6,720 nt of DNA from Methylophilaceae bacterium (GTDB taxonomy: Bacteria; Pseudomonadota; Gammaproteobacteria; Burkholderiales; Methylophilaceae): NCBI GenBank assembly GCA_009926525.1, contig RFOR01000035.1, positions 1 to 6,720 of the forward strand, in the 5' to 3' direction. Each line of letters starts with the position of its first letter. Position 1 is the first letter of the stretch. Under the pieces are notes generated by a model, which had not been told where the DNA came from, searched no databases, and was given only the letters and a program-made list of their open reading frames with translations. The position numbers and the translations under genes are program-made. Below are positions 5,812 to 6,720 of the stretch, one piece after another.

Positions 5812-6720
5812 TTAAGGTTGATCAATAATGTAGGTATTCATGCCCAAAGCCTTTTTGACTCTTGCAGCAGCCAGCTCAGCCTCGGTACGATTGGCGTAAG
5901 GCCCAATACGGACGCGGTATATGCCCTGATTGTACCAGCTATTCACGGGTATATTTTCAACTAAATTTTGCTCCGTGATTTTTCTAGACAACAGATCAGC
6001 GTTACTCGCAGACTTAAATGCACCAACTTGAACAAACGTCCCTGGCACTGCTGGTGGGGTTGATTTTTCTGCATTACTTACTTGCGCAGGGGTATTTTTG
6101 ATCGCTTTTGCTGCTGGCACATCTGCTGTTTTTAATGGCTCAACAATCACGGATGCGGATTCAATTGACGTCACTGTTTTTTCCGCTAAGGCTGCCGGCG
6201 GATTCTGAACATATTTTCTAGCATCAATTGCTTCAACATCGACAATACCGCTTCCCTTTCCCGCCAAGCCCAGCTTATATGAGGCTGCATAAGACAAATC
6301 AATAAGTCGATCGCTATGAAAAGGTCCGCGGTCATTAATGCGCACGATGACTGATTTTTGATTTTCAGGGTTAGTCACCCGCACATAGCTGGGAAGCGGC
6401 AAAATAGTATGCGCGCCAGTCATGCCGTACATGTCATACACTTCACCAGCTGAGGTTTTTTGCCCGTGATATCGCTTACCGTACCAAGAGGCAACTCCGC
6501 GCTTTTTATAAGGCTGAAATTCGGTCATGGGCGTATAGCTGTTACCAAGCGCAATGTAAGGTTTATTAGCCCGCGCGAGCAAAGGCTCAACGCGCGGCAC
6601 AGCGTCAGGAATCGCATCTATATTGGCAGGCGGATTGTCTCCTGGGCCATCATCTAAATAATAGCCTCCTGACTTTTTGGCTTTACCTAGCTCCGCCGGC
6701 TTGGATGTCTCAATCGACTT
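5812..6720 (-). CDS. rlpA: Septal ring lytic transglycosylase RlpA (5' end outside window)
   Basis: Outer-membrane lipoprotein family enzyme that cleaves glycan strands lacking stem peptides, mostly at the septum. The frame runs to the right edge, leaving 302 residues visible without the expected signal peptide and lipobox. Just inside the edge is KKSGGYYLDDGPGDNPP, followed by ANIDAIPDAVPRVEPL, a segment typical of RlpA. A GTG at 6600 falls inside it and is an internal valine, not the start. The double-psi beta-barrel domain begins at YKKRGVASWYG and keeps the acidic and His residues needed for activity: Glu (codon 6444-6442) and Asp in SAGEVYDMY, and His (6411-6409) in GAHTILPLP, with the E/+3 D/+11 H spacing known from Pseudomonas RlpA. 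NDRGPFHSDRLIDLSYAA follows. An Ala/Pro/Lys-rich linker leads to a C-terminal SPOR domain (last 76 residues, GTFVQVGAF to the end) that binds denuded septal glycan. First visible gene of the leftward array. Confidence 0.96.
   Translation of the reverse strand, partial: KSIETSKPAELGKAKKSGGYYLDDGPGDNPPANIDAIPDAVPRVEPLLARANKPYIALGNSYTPMTEFQPYKKRGVASWYGKRYHGQKTSAGEVYDMYGMTGAHTILPLPSYVRVTNPENQKSVIVRINDRGPFHSDRLIDLSYAASYKLGLAGKGSGIVDVEAIDARKYVQNPPAALAEKTVTSIESASVIVEPLKTADVPAAKAIKNTPAQVSNAEKSTPPAVPGTFVQVGAFKSASNADLLSRKITEQNLVENIPVNSWYNQGIYRVRIGPYANRTEAELAAARVKKALGMNTYIIDQP

Noticed and set aside
5818..5825. Palindrome TTGATCAA at the end of rlpA as an operator
   Set aside because: A single 8-base palindrome overlapping coding sequence in AT-rich DNA is expected by chance.

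Overview
The window is ordinary housekeeping DNA of moderate GC, every gene of which can be read. It looks like a betaproteobacterium. The gene families, the TonB-family sequence and the order rlpA-dacC-ybeD-lipB-lipA all fit, and I would guess the methylotroph family Methylophilaceae (Methylotenera-like). That family placement is inference from sequence style; no rRNA or other marker is present. There is no sign of mobile DNA, CRISPR, phage or RNA genes, and no stretch over 300 bases lacks a gene.

Plus strand, 1-1286: two genes read rightward. The first is a TonB/TolA-like energy-transducer protein whose 5' end lies outside the window. The second, 18 bases downstream, is a small thioredoxin-fold [2Fe-2S] ferredoxin, probably in the same transcript.

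Minus strand, 6720-1272: seven genes read leftward in one tight array, with gaps of 30 bases or less and two ATGA overlaps. In transcription order they are rlpA (septal lytic transglycosylase, 5' end outside the window), dacC (D-Ala-D-Ala carboxypeptidase), a ybeD-family gene, lipB (octanoyltransferase), lipA (lipoyl synthase), a Gfo/Idh/MocA-family oxidoreductase, and a HIT-family nucleotide hydrolase/transferase. The two gene sets converge and their last codons overlap by 15 bases.

The first two leftward genes act on peptidoglycan: RlpA cuts denuded glycan strands and DacC trims stem peptides. LipB and LipA run the two steps of endogenous lipoate synthesis, octanoyl transfer and then sulfur insertion. 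The ybeD product sits between the two sets as it does in enterics, and its role is unresolved. The Gfo/Idh and HIT genes at the end have no evident pathway link to the rest.

I found no previously undescribed system. The points most worth checking are a repeated near-palindrome that could fold over the TTG start codon of lipB, the convergent gene-end overlap with no clear terminator, and a Gfo/Idh enzyme of unknown substrate placed in a lipoate operon. Several start codons are also best placed elsewhere than the longest open frame suggests.
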